This document shows positions 5,936-12,837 of a stretch of DNA of 24,491 nt, piece by piece (the first letter of the stretch is position 1; each line of letters starts with the position of its first letter). The DNA lies in the IMG/VR virus record IMGVR_UViG_3300035188_000482, positions 1 through 24,491 of that record; one strand, given 5' to 3'. A model generated the notes under the pieces. It was given only the letters and a program-made list of their open reading frames with translations. It was not told where the DNA came from and made no database searches. A program made the translations under genes and the position numbers. The DNA is from a virus.

Positions 5936-5974
5936 TTTACAGTCCGCCCCCTTTGCCGCTCGGGACATTCCCCC
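5936..5974 (-). other. Candidate attP core: 5' half of a tRNA-Tyr(GTA) gene
   Basis: On the minus strand the sequence runs GGGGGAATGTCCCGAGCGGC, then AAAGGGGGCGG, then ACTGTAAA. This is the acceptor strand, D-arm, and anticodon stem and loop (anticodon GTA at 5940-5938) of a tRNA-Tyr. The match ends at the anticodon loop: the next bases, CTGGCAACCC, cannot complete the anticodon stem, so this is not a working tRNA. Tyrosine integrases often cross over in anticodon loops, and the fragment lies beside int. An inverted repeat CTGTAAAC (5891-5898) / GTTTACAG (5935-5942) overlaps it. On the same strand TTGACA (6013-6008) lies about 35 nt upstream of the tRNA 5' end. Confidence 0.65.
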
Positions 5975-6081
5975 AACGGGAGACCCTTTCGTCAATTCAA
6001 GGGCTTCTGTCAACCCCAGTTCAGCGTGTTTACATTGTCATAGCCCAATGGCTCCGAAGTGCGTGGGAATTTTGGAGCCTC

Positions 6082-6109
6082 TTGACTAGTGTAGGCTTTT
6101 GGCTATGTT
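6082..6109 (+). promoter_or_regulatory. Candidate sigma-70-type promoter for RNA polymerase
   Basis: TTGACT (6082-6087), 16-nt spacer, TATGTT (6104-6109). Transcription would start near 6116, about 70 nt before the ATG at 6188. It lies downstream of the attP candidate, so it would stay attached to the RNA polymerase gene after integration. Confidence 0.5.
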
Positions 6110-6132
6110 TATCAAAGGCTTGGAATCAAAAG

Positions 6133-6154
6133 AGTGAACGAGGGCCTGCTATTG
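6133..6154 (+). promoter_or_regulatory. 22-bp repeat, copy 2; candidate phage promoter before RNA polymerase
   Basis: Identical to 1272-1293 on the opposite strand (begins AGTGAACGAG, ends CCTGCTATTG). It lies between the host-type promoter and the ribosome-binding site of the RNA polymerase. If its last G is +1, the leader to ATG 6188 is about 34 nt and contains GGAG at 6178-6181. An alternative GTG start at 6134 would place the repeat inside the coding region. Confidence 0.4.
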
Positions 6155-6187
6155 CCTATACCGCTCCTAAAACGATTGGAGACACAG

Positions 6188-8638
6188 ATGGACGCTTATG
6201 CCTACACAGCCGCCAAGCTTAACCACAAGGATGAGAAAATCATCCGCAGGATGGGCCTTGGAGACACAGAGCAGGCTCAGGCTCTGACTTCGGATTACGT
6301 GGATGTCTACAGTCACCTGTTCGAGGTTTGGAAAGAAAAAGTCCGATCAGACAGAAACTTTCGTGGAGTGATAAGAGACCTACAGTCACTCGAAACTGAG
6401 ACTTTGGCTGTCCTGAGCATAAATGCGGCTATTTCTTCCCTTGGTGTGGACAACGCAACACTGACCACAACCCTCAGGTATATTGGTCAGGCTGCCTATT
6501 TTGAGTGTTACGGGAAGGCCCTGAGCCTGTTTGACGCAGAGCAGTCTGAGAAGCTTGTGTCATCCACAAAGCGGTCCAACAGCAGCTTAAAGCATCGTAG
6601 GCGAGGTATTCGTGGGCTGGCCAAGCACATCGGCTTTAAGTTTGAGGAGTGGTCGGATCAGGACAAACTGACGGCTGGCCGAAGGCTGCTTGAGGTTCTG
6701 CTTGAGGGTCCACTCTTCGCCTTAGCCTTCATGGACTACCAACCTTACCTTGTGTTGACAGACGAGGCTAACGAGCAGCTTCGAGAGATTATTGACTCCA
6801 TAACCGTCAAGCGACTGAGAGGCGTCCCTCAGGTCGGGGATGTTGTGTTTTGGGAGTCATCCACCCTGCACATTGACAACATGCCCTACCCCCTAATCAG
6901 GAGCTATCAGAAACCCGTCAGGAACCACGTAGACCGGGCAATTAAAGCCGGTCGTATGGGCCAACCTCTGGCTGCCCTGAACCACATTCAGTCAGTCAAA
7001 TGGAAGATCAACGAGGAAGTCCTTCGGGTTGTGGAAAGAGCCTATGCGGACGGTGTCTGTGTAGCCGGGATGCCATCCAAAGTTGACATTGAGCTTCCGG
7101 CTATCAGCAAACCTTGGGAAGCAATGAGCGACCAGGAGAAGTATGCGTGGCGAAGGAAGGCCAAGAGAGTAAAGCTCGCCAACATCTCACTTGAGGGTGA
7201 GCGCATCGTCTTCGAGAGCGATATGTCAACAGCAAGGCGGCTTATCGGCCAGGAGTTCTGGCTGATGTCCAACTGGGACTATCGAGGACGTGTTTACCAA
7301 ATCCCCCACTTCAACTTTCAGCGCCAGGACCATATCCGAGCGTTGTTTCAGTTTGCCGAAGGTCAACAGGTCAACCAAAGCGGTCTTTATTGGCTGAAGG
7401 TTCACCTCGCCAACTGTGGTGACTTCGGAAAGGTCTCAAAGAAAACCTTTGATGACCGTGTGTGGTGGGTAGACGACAACCTTGAGCGCATTCTTTCGCT
7501 CACACTATCGCCATTTGACTACCTATGGTGGACAGAGGCCGACAAGCCGTTCTTGTTCCTCGCTGCATGTTTCGCTTTGAGGGACGCTCTGGATGGCAAG
7601 CCGGTCCACATCCCCTGCTCCCACGATGGATCATGCAGTGGACTTCAGCACCTTGCCGCAAGTAGCCGCTGCGAGAACACCGGACGGCTTGTGAACCTTG
7701 TGTTCAACAAGAGTGGTCCTATGGACATTTATCAAACCATCGCTGACCGGGTTAAGCATAAAGCAGAGGAGGACCTGACTTCAACAGAATCACTCACGTT
7801 CAAAAACGAGAAGACGGGTGTTGAACGTAAGGTGGCCGTCGCTGAACTTGCACGCCTTCTGTTGGACAACGGGATTACAAGGAAGTTGTGTAAACGAAAC
7901 ACAATGACGTTCTCCTATAGCTCCAAGCGTAGCGGGATGCAGGATCAGATACTCGAAGACACCATGCGGCCACTCTCGTTGCAACTGTTATCTGGTGAAA
8001 TCGAACAGCATCCATATGGCGAGGATGGTGGATATGCAGCAGCACGTTATCTGTCTGGGCTGACATACTCAGCTATCGTTGAAACTGTCGATAAACCCGC
8101 AGAAGTAATGCGCTTCCTGCAATCGATAGCACGTGTCATGTCCCATGAGGGAAAACCTGTAACATGGACAACACCGATTGGTTTTCCTGTGATGCTACGT
8201 GTTCCGAATATGAAGCCCTCACAAGTCAAGCTCTTTCTACATGATAGAGGGGTTCGAACAATCTACAAACCCGTGTCACTAAACGAGAACACGGGAATAA
8301 ACAAAGCTAGGGCTTCCTCCTCGATTGCGCCGTCTGTCGTTCACTCATGGGATGCAGCGCATTTGATGATGGTTGTTCTTGCGGCCAAACAGGAGCGCAT
8401 CAACAGCATTGCTCTCGTTCACGATAGCTTTGGGTGTCTTCCGAATGAAGTTGACCGCTTCAGGAAGATAATCAGGGAAACTTTCGTCGAGCTTTATGAC
8501 AAGCATGATGTCCTTCAAGATATCTGGCAGGAAAACAACAGCAATCTTGAAACACATGCTTACAAAATGCCGACCATACCTAAGAAGGGGAAGCTCGATA
8601 TCACAGAAGTGTTGGCAGCGGAGTATTCGTTTGCCTAA
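6188..8638 (+). CDS. Single-subunit DNA-directed RNA polymerase (T7 gp1-like)
   Basis: 816 residues (T7: 883). It transcribes phage middle and late genes from phage-specific promoters. Visible elements are DYRGRVYQIPHFNFQ (equivalent of T7 DWRGRVY), motif A SHDGSCSGLQHLAASSR with metal-binding Asp480, motif B RKLCKRNTMTFSYSSKRSG with Lys569 and Tyr577 (the T7 Lys631/Tyr639 spacing of eight is kept), and motif C ALVHDSFGCLP with Asp746. The C-terminus is AAEYSFA, resembling the T7 FAFA foot. ATG 6188 is chosen because GGAG lies six bases upstream; GTG 6134 would add 18 residues and has a weaker signal. It is the first gene after int and the attP candidate. Confidence 0.96.
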   Translation: MDAYAYTAAKLNHKDEKIIRRMGLGDTEQAQALTSDYVDVYSHLFEVWKEKVRSDRNFRGVIRDLQSLETETLAVLSINAAISSLGVDNATLTTTLRYIGQAAYFECYGKALSLFDAEQSEKLVSSTKRSNSSLKHRRRGIRGLAKHIGFKFEEWSDQDKLTAGRRLLEVLLEGPLFALAFMDYQPYLVLTDEANEQLREIIDSITVKRLRGVPQVGDVVFWESSTLHIDNMPYPLIRSYQKPVRNHVDRAIKAGRMGQPLAALNHIQSVKWKINEEVLRVVERAYADGVCVAGMPSKVDIELPAISKPWEAMSDQEKYAWRRKAKRVKLANISLEGERIVFESDMSTARRLIGQEFWLMSNWDYRGRVYQIPHFNFQRQDHIRALFQFAEGQQVNQSGLYWLKVHLANCGDFGKVSKKTFDDRVWWVDDNLERILSLTLSPFDYLWWTEADKPFLFLAACFALRDALDGKPVHIPCSHDGSCSGLQHLAASSRCENTGRLVNLVFNKSGPMDIYQTIADRVKHKAEEDLTSTESLTFKNEKTGVERKVAVAELARLLLDNGITRKLCKRNTMTFSYSSKRSGMQDQILEDTMRPLSLQLLSGEIEQHPYGEDGGYAAARYLSGLTYSAIVETVDKPAEVMRFLQSIARVMSHEGKPVTWTTPIGFPVMLRVPNMKPSQVKLFLHDRGVRTIYKPVSLNENTGINKARASSSIAPSVVHSWDAAHLMMVVLAAKQERINSIALVHDSFGCLPNEVDRFRKIIRETFVELYDKHDVLQDIWQENNSNLETHAYKMPTIPKKGKLDITEVLAAEYSFA

Positions 8639-8672
8639 TACATAGTCACTTGGCTACACAAAGGATAAACAC

Positions 8673-8891
8673 ATGCCGAATATTCCTTCGCCTGATCCCG
8701 AAGAAGACGATGACGACGCTCCTCTGACACAAGAGGAGATCAACGAAATCCTCGGGCAGTTCCCCGAGATAAACGACATGTCCGCACAGGATTGCTGCAT
8801 CATGGCAGGCTTCCTGTTGGACGTAGGTATGCCTGTGCCAACTGATCTCATAGCGAGAGCGCACAGAGCAGGCTTTTACATCGCTCACTAA
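8673..8891 (+). CDS. Small acidic hypothetical protein
   Basis: 72 residues with a strongly acidic head (PSPDPEEDDDDAPLTQEEIN), then a helical part containing DMSAQDCCIMAGFLLDVGMP. AAGGAT lies about seven to eight bases before ATG. The leader (CATAGTCACTTGG at 8641) resembles the early leader repeat at 1977/2503. No family recognised. The acidic head recalls small phage proteins that bind host polymerase or nucleases, but nothing in the sequence proves this. Confidence 0.6.
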   Translation: MPNIPSPDPEEDDDDAPLTQEEINEILGQFPEINDMSAQDCCIMAGFLLDVGMPVPTDLIARAHRAGFYIAH

Positions 8892-8911
8892 CTAAATACC
8901 AAAGGAAAACT

Positions 8912-9412
8912 ATGGCCAACAAGAAGTTCATTACCACACCTATCGGAACTGCTGTTATGCCGTTCCTGTTCAAAGAGGACGAGCAATACGGTGGGTTTAA
9001 GGTAGCACTCCGTGTGGACAAGGAGACGGCTGCGAAGTTCAAAGCGCAGCTTATGGACCTGTTCAAGGGCGAGGAGTGGAAGACCAAGACGCCCAACATC
9101 CCGATTACTGAAGATACCCGTAATGAGGGGATGTATATAATCAAGACAGCCAGCGGCTATCAGCCTGCTGTGTTCGACTCCAAGAACCGTCCGGTCTCCA
9201 GCAACACCAATGTCGGTGGCGGCTCAGAGGTCCGTGTGATCTGTGAGGCCCACAAGTGGGAAGTGCAGAAGAAGGAGGGGATCAAGTTACGCCTGAAGCA
9301 GGTCCAGATTATTAAGCTTGCTGAAGGTGGTTCGAGTGGCTTCGAGTCAATCGAAGATGGCTATGAGGCCGCAGACAGCGAAGAGCCGTCCTTTGAAACC
9401 CAAGACCTCTAG
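8912..9412 (+). CDS. Single-stranded DNA-binding protein (T7 gp2.5-like)
   Basis: 166 residues. It coats single-stranded DNA at the replication fork and contacts polymerase and primase-helicase. The N-terminus KKFITTPIGTAVMPFLFKED and the segment YIIKTASGYQPAVFDSKNRP match phage SSB proteins that have a cradle of beta-strands. The end is an acidic tail closing in SFETQDL, as expected for the tail that recruits partners. ATG has AAGGAAAA a few bases upstream. It lies between RNA polymerase and endonuclease I, the same order as T7 genes 2.5 and 3. Confidence 0.82.
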   Translation: MANKKFITTPIGTAVMPFLFKEDEQYGGFKVALRVDKETAAKFKAQLMDLFKGEEWKTKTPNIPITEDTRNEGMYIIKTASGYQPAVFDSKNRPVSSNTNVGGGSEVRVICEAHKWEVQKKEGIKLRLKQVQIIKLAEGGSSGFESIEDGYEAADSEEPSFETQDL

Positions 9413-9872
9413 AACCGGAACGGTTTGTTCCTCTGAGAGCGACTACAACCCCATCCTCATCAAGGCGAGATACCGAAGTAAACTCGAAGAAACCGTAGCA
9501 AAGCAACTTGAAGCCGAAGGTATCAAGTTCAGCTACGAGCAGATGAAGATACCCTACACGGTCCCAGAGCGACAGGCCAAGTATATCACTGACTTTGTCG
9601 TAGGCGACCCTGAGCGTCCCATGATTATTGAAGCGAAGGGACGCTTTGCCCACCACAACTCATCAGATGCTCGTGAGCGACAGAAGTTCATCCTTCTGAA
9701 GCAGCAGTATCCTGACCTCGATATTCGCTTCGTGTTCCAATCCCGTAACACAAAAATTTACCCAGGCAGCAAAACCACCGTTTCGCAGTGGGCGGATACG
9801 CATGGTTTTCCTTGGGCAGACAAAGGAAAGATACCTGACGAATGGCTAAAGGAACTAAAAAAACAAGTGTGA
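9363..9872 (+). CDS. Endonuclease I, Holliday-junction resolvase (T7 gp3-like)
   Basis: About 169 residues. It resolves branched DNA and helps degrade host DNA. The catalytic set of the T7 enzyme is visible: Glu in RYRSKLEETVAKQLEAEGI, Asp in YITDFVVG, and Glu and Lys in MIIEAKGRF. The following DLDIRFVFQSRNTKIYPGSK also matches the family. The start is uncertain and must lie inside the SSB gene: ATG 9363 has GAAG six bases upstream, ATG 9357 and TTG 9318 are alternatives. The 50-nt overlap with SSB suggests coupled translation. Its TGA overlaps the next gene's ATG by one base. Confidence 0.9.
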   Translation: MRPQTAKSRPLKPKTSRTGTVCSSESDYNPILIKARYRSKLEETVAKQLEAEGIKFSYEQMKIPYTVPERQAKYITDFVVGDPERPMIIEAKGRFAHHNSSDARERQKFILLKQQYPDLDIRFVFQSRNTKIYPGSKTTVSQWADTHGFPWADKGKIPDEWLKELKKQV

Positions 9873-10087
9873 TGAAGTTACTCCGGTTGAAACCACAGGC
9901 TCGCAAGGTCCTGAGTCACCTTTCGAACAACGGCTCTATCAGCCCGCTCGAAGCACTCCACGTCTACGGCATCTATCGGTTAGCCGCGTGCATCCACGAG
10001 CTTCGTCGTGTGGGCATCCAGGTAACTACCACCATGAAAACGGATGCTTCCGGTAAACACTACGCACACTATGAGGTTGCAGCGTGA
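9872..10087 (+). CDS. Small helix-turn-helix protein
   Basis: 71 residues from ATG 9872, which shares a base with the endonuclease stop (TGATG), the classic coupling arrangement. ATG 9842 is in frame and would add ten residues. The core KVLSHLSNNGSISPLEALHV, then YGIYRLAACIHELRRVGIQV, is a winged-helix/HTH domain common in small phage proteins, followed by a basic strand (TDASGKHYAHYEV). It probably binds DNA, either as a transcription factor or a replication accessory. Target unknown. Its stop overlaps the next GTG (GTGA). Confidence 0.7.
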   Translation: MKLLRLKPQARKVLSHLSNNGSISPLEALHVYGIYRLAACIHELRRVGIQVTTTMKTDASGKHYAHYEVAA

Positions 10088-10749
10088 CTGACATGAACAA
10101 AGATGAGGGTGAACTCAACTTTATCTACTCTGGCTATGGACGACACATCAACTTCCATCTGTCTGAGGGAGACGCAGATTACTTGCCGAAGGTTATGGCT
10201 ACCTTCGCTGAATTTTGTCGTGCAGTAGGCTTTGTGTGGGTCAGTGTTGACCAGGTCCCCGGCAAGGGCATCAAAGGTTATCCCACAAACGACTATCTGT
10301 TCCGTGGTGACTACAAGTGGGACGATAGCACCGATTGGGCTGAGAGTTGGTATCGGCCAGACCCTGAAGTTGACGACGATGACGATGATGAACAGGTCGA
10401 AATCAATCAGGCCGCTGAGTCCTACTGGGATACTGAAGTAGACCGGGCGAACCTCGAAGAAGGCATCGAGCCTGGGGACACCGTGTATTACCACGGCAAA
10501 GGGACGCCTGAGACAACTCCCAACCACAACGAGGAACCTCAGGGACACGGTGGAAACACTGGCGTCTCTCTCGTCAACATGCGTGGCAAAGTCGTCAAGG
10601 TCTATGAGGCCCCGACAGCAATCCGTGTGTTGGTCCGGTGGGACAACTGGAATGATGGCCACAACGGCATGGGGGATGACCCCGAGGCACGTATGGCTGA
10701 CCGGAACTACTGGTGGTCCAACATCGATAACCTTAGTGTGAGCAACTAA
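10084..10749 (+). CDS. Hypothetical acidic protein with SH3-like C-terminus
   Basis: 221 residues from GTG 10084, overlapping the preceding stop; ATG 10093 is an alternative. The first 90 residues are mixed alpha/beta with the motif YLFRGDYKWDD. A run of Asp follows (EVDDDDDDEQVE). Residues about 127-221 (GIEPGDTVYYHGKG ... RGKVVKVYEAPTAIRVLVRW, ending WSNIDNLSVSN) have the strand pattern of a small SH3-like barrel, reminiscent of ligand-binding barrels with a WDN turn; this resemblance is weak. Its place between endonuclease I and primase-helicase suggests a replication or nucleic-acid role. Confidence 0.55.
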   Translation: MTDMNKDEGELNFIYSGYGRHINFHLSEGDADYLPKVMATFAEFCRAVGFVWVSVDQVPGKGIKGYPTNDYLFRGDYKWDDSTDWAESWYRPDPEVDDDDDDEQVEINQAAESYWDTEVDRANLEEGIEPGDTVYYHGKGTPETTPNHNEEPQGHGGNTGVSLVNMRGKVVKVYEAPTAIRVLVRWDNWNDGHNGMGDDPEARMADRNYWWSNIDNLSVSN

Positions 10750-10753
10750 TCAA

Positions 10754-12331
10754 ATGGGAACCTTCGTAAGACATATCGCCTGCGAGAACTGTGGGTCATC
10801 CGATGGAAACTGCCTTTATGTTGATGGCACCACATTTTGTTTCGTGTGCCGGACTTACGGAGGTTCCTCTACTGAACATGGAGACAAAGTGAGCAATGGG
10901 AAACTACTGGAGCGAAATAGCCGATTACTACAAGGCTCTTACACCGACATTCCTAAAAGACGCCTACGAGAAGACACTTGCCGAAAGTTTGGCTATGCCA
11001 CAGGAACAGATTCAAATGGTCAACCCCTACACATTGCTAGTTATCGGGATGCTGGAGGGCGCGTTGTTGCTCAGAAAATTCGCAGACCCAACAAGCACTT
11101 CTCGTGGCTGGGAGAACGAAGCGAATGCCTTCCTCTCTACGGCCAGCATCTATGGTCCTCCGGTCGGTATGTCATCATTACAGAAGGCGAAATAGACTGT
11201 CTGTCGGTCGCACAGGCCTTCTCTCTGAAACACGCGGTAGTCTCCCTGCCCGATGGAGCCCAGAGCGCACCCAAGGCTATCAAACAGGCCTATGAGTGGC
11301 TCTGTGGCTTCGAGAAGATAGTCCTGTGTTTCGATCAGGATGAGGCGGGTCAGAAGGCTGTTCAACAGGTGGCAGAGATGCTGCCTGTTGGCAAAGTCTT
11401 AGTCATGCACCTAACCCGTAAGGACGCCAATGAAGTCCTTGTGAACGATGGTGCTGCTCCAATTACACAAGCCTTCTGGAACGCTACCGAGTGGCGACCT
11501 GATGGCATTGTAAGTGGGGAAGACCTTTGGCAAGAAATACTGAATTCCAAAGATGCTGAGTCAATCAGTTATCCTTGGCCTTGTTTAGATGTAAGGACCA
11601 AAGGTCTTCGCAAAGGGGAGCTTGTAACCATCACAGCAGGCTCTGGCATCGGTAAGTCATCCTTTGTCCGTGAAGTTGCCTACCATCTCATCAAACACGG
11701 TGAGACTGTGGGTATGCTTATGCTAGAAGAAAGCACAACGAAAACTGCTCTTGAGCTTATGGGCCTTGCGTTGGATGTATCACTACCTCAGAGAAAATCC
11801 GAGGTAACTGAAGAACAACTCAGAGCCGCCTTCAGTCAAACTGTGGGCTCTGGTCATCTATATCTCTATGACCACTTCGGTTCCACGGACGTAGACAATC
11901 TGCTGAACAAGATCCGCTACATGTCCAAGGCACTTGGTTGCTCGTGGATCATCCTTGACCACCTATCGATTGTCGTGAGTGGGCTCGACGGTAACGATGA
12001 GCGAAAACTCATCGACCGTGCGATGACCATGCTGCGAACTCTGGTACAGGAGACAGGCATTGGGTTGCTTGTGGTCTCCCATCTGCGACGACCGGATGGC
12101 AAGGGACACGAAGAGGGCGCACAGGTGTCTCTGAGTCAACTCCGAGGTTCTCATGCCATCGCACAGCTTTCCGACATGGTCATTGGTCTTGAGAGAAACC
12201 AACAAAGTGATGTGGAGGAGGACATGACGACTGTGCGTGTGTTGAAGAACAGGTCTTATGGAAAGTGTGGCAAAACAGGGGTTCTTCTTTACAGTGATGC
12301 CACAGGACGAATGACTGACGCTGGATTGTAG
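10754..12331 (+). CDS. Bifunctional DNA primase-helicase (T7 gp4-like)
   Basis: 525 residues (T7: 566). It synthesises RNA primers and unwinds DNA as a hexamer. The zinc-binding domain has Cys10, Cys13, Cys29 and Cys32. The TOPRIM domain shows ITEGEIDCLSVAQAF (about residues 136-150) and LCFDQDEAGQKA. The DnaB/RecA-type helicase domain has Walker A AGSGIGKSS with Lys301 and Walker B SWIILDHLS with Asp402, then RGSHAIAQLSDMVIGLERNQ and a C-terminal KNRSYGKCGKTG. The T7-like acidic C-terminal tail is short here (GRMTDAGL). ATG 10754 lacks a strong ribosome-binding site and sits five bases after the previous stop. Confidence 0.95.
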   Translation: MGTFVRHIACENCGSSDGNCLYVDGTTFCFVCRTYGGSSTEHGDKVSNGKLLERNSRLLQGSYTDIPKRRLREDTCRKFGYATGTDSNGQPLHIASYRDAGGRVVAQKIRRPNKHFSWLGERSECLPLYGQHLWSSGRYVIITEGEIDCLSVAQAFSLKHAVVSLPDGAQSAPKAIKQAYEWLCGFEKIVLCFDQDEAGQKAVQQVAEMLPVGKVLVMHLTRKDANEVLVNDGAAPITQAFWNATEWRPDGIVSGEDLWQEILNSKDAESISYPWPCLDVRTKGLRKGELVTITAGSGIGKSSFVREVAYHLIKHGETVGMLMLEESTTKTALELMGLALDVSLPQRKSEVTEEQLRAAFSQTVGSGHLYLYDHFGSTDVDNLLNKIRYMSKALGCSWIILDHLSIVVSGLDGNDERKLIDRAMTMLRTLVQETGIGLLVVSHLRRPDGKGHEEGAQVSLSQLRGSHAIAQLSDMVIGLERNQQSDVEEDMTTVRVLKNRSYGKCGKTGVLLYSDATGRMTDAGL

Positions 12332-12340
12332 GAGGTAAGC

Positions 12341-12481
12341 ATGGTGACACTTGTGAACGCTCTGGCTGCTGTGGGTGCCTATACGCTGCTGAAGTTTGGT
12401 CTTCGTATCTACAGCCTGATGACGGAGGACCGTAGTGGTAACAGCGGGCGCTACAAAATGTGGGATCAGGAAGATGAGTGA
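12341..12481 (+). CDS. Small membrane protein (46 residues)
   Basis: ATG 12341 is preceded by GGAGG five bases upstream, one of the best ribosome-binding sites in the window, and begins nine nt after the primase-helicase stop. The protein starts MVTLVNALAAVGAYTLLKFG as one hydrophobic helix, then has a soluble tail (LRIYSLMTEDRSGNSGRYKM, then WDQEDE). Family unknown. It is easily missed because of its length. Similar tiny membrane genes occur at 1871, 3034 and 14599. Confidence 0.65.
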   Translation: MVTLVNALAAVGAYTLLKFGLRIYSLMTEDRSGNSGRYKMWDQEDE

Positions 12482-12531
12482 ATACGCGAGCGCGTATATC
12501 TCAATTTTATACGCAAACCAGTATAGGGAGA
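12482..12531 (+). promoter_or_regulatory. Hairpin plus T7-promoter-like sequence before the inserted gene
   Basis: ATACGCG-AG-CGCGTAT (12482-12497) is a perfect inverted repeat starting in the stop codon of the previous gene. Twenty-four bases further, TATAGGGAGA (12522-12531) equals the initiation part of the T7 promoter, with TTATACG (12507-12513) upstream. The GGGAGAGGAG stretch is also the ribosome-binding site for 12538, so part of the likeness may be chance. Confidence 0.3.
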
Positions 12532-12537
12532 GGAGTG

Positions 12538-12837
12538 ATGTTTGATACCATCGCTTACATCAAAGACAAAAAGCGACTTGCAGAAGAGAACAAAAAACTA
12601 CTTTCCCGCATTGCGGAACTGAAGGCGGCCATAGAGCCTTTCCTGCGCGTAAAGGCCATCACAACAATTTACGAATACGTTCCGGTTGAGGCTCTGCGCG
12701 ACGACGAGGAACTCATCGTCATGGTGAACGGCGCAGAAATCCGCGCCGCCCGCGCCGCGCTGAAGGGAGAGAAGTGGAAACGCTTTTTGACGAACGCTGA
12801 CGAAGCCCTGAAGGGAGATACATCTGAGCAACCGTAG
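12538..12837 (+). CDS. Coiled-coil hypothetical protein, possible inserted gene
   Basis: 99 residues from ATG 12538 with GGAGAGGAG just upstream; a GTG at 12478 would extend it through the hairpin and is less likely. Residues 10-35 (KDKKRLAEENKKLLSRIAEL) form a coiled coil. The rest (EYVPVEALRDDEELIVMVNG) is a small alpha/beta segment with Ala/Arg-rich helices. Codons are visibly richer in GCC, GCG and CGC (12741-12765) than the neighbours, and a hairpin precedes it. This suggests a later insertion between primase-helicase and polymerase. Its 3' end overlaps the polymerase start. Family not recognised. Confidence 0.6.
   Translation: MFDTIAYIKDKKRLAEENKKLLSRIAELKAAIEPFLRVKAITTIYEYVPVEALRDDEELIVMVNGAEIRAARAALKGEKWKRFLTNADEALKGDTSEQP

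Noticed and set aside
5936-5974. Complete tRNA-Tyr gene
   Set aside because: The bases after the anticodon loop cannot pair to finish the anticodon stem and there is no T-arm, so only a 5' half is present.
10069-10662. Minus-strand ORF of 197 residues
   Set aside because: Antisense shadow of the 10084 gene; no ribosome-binding site and no family motifs.
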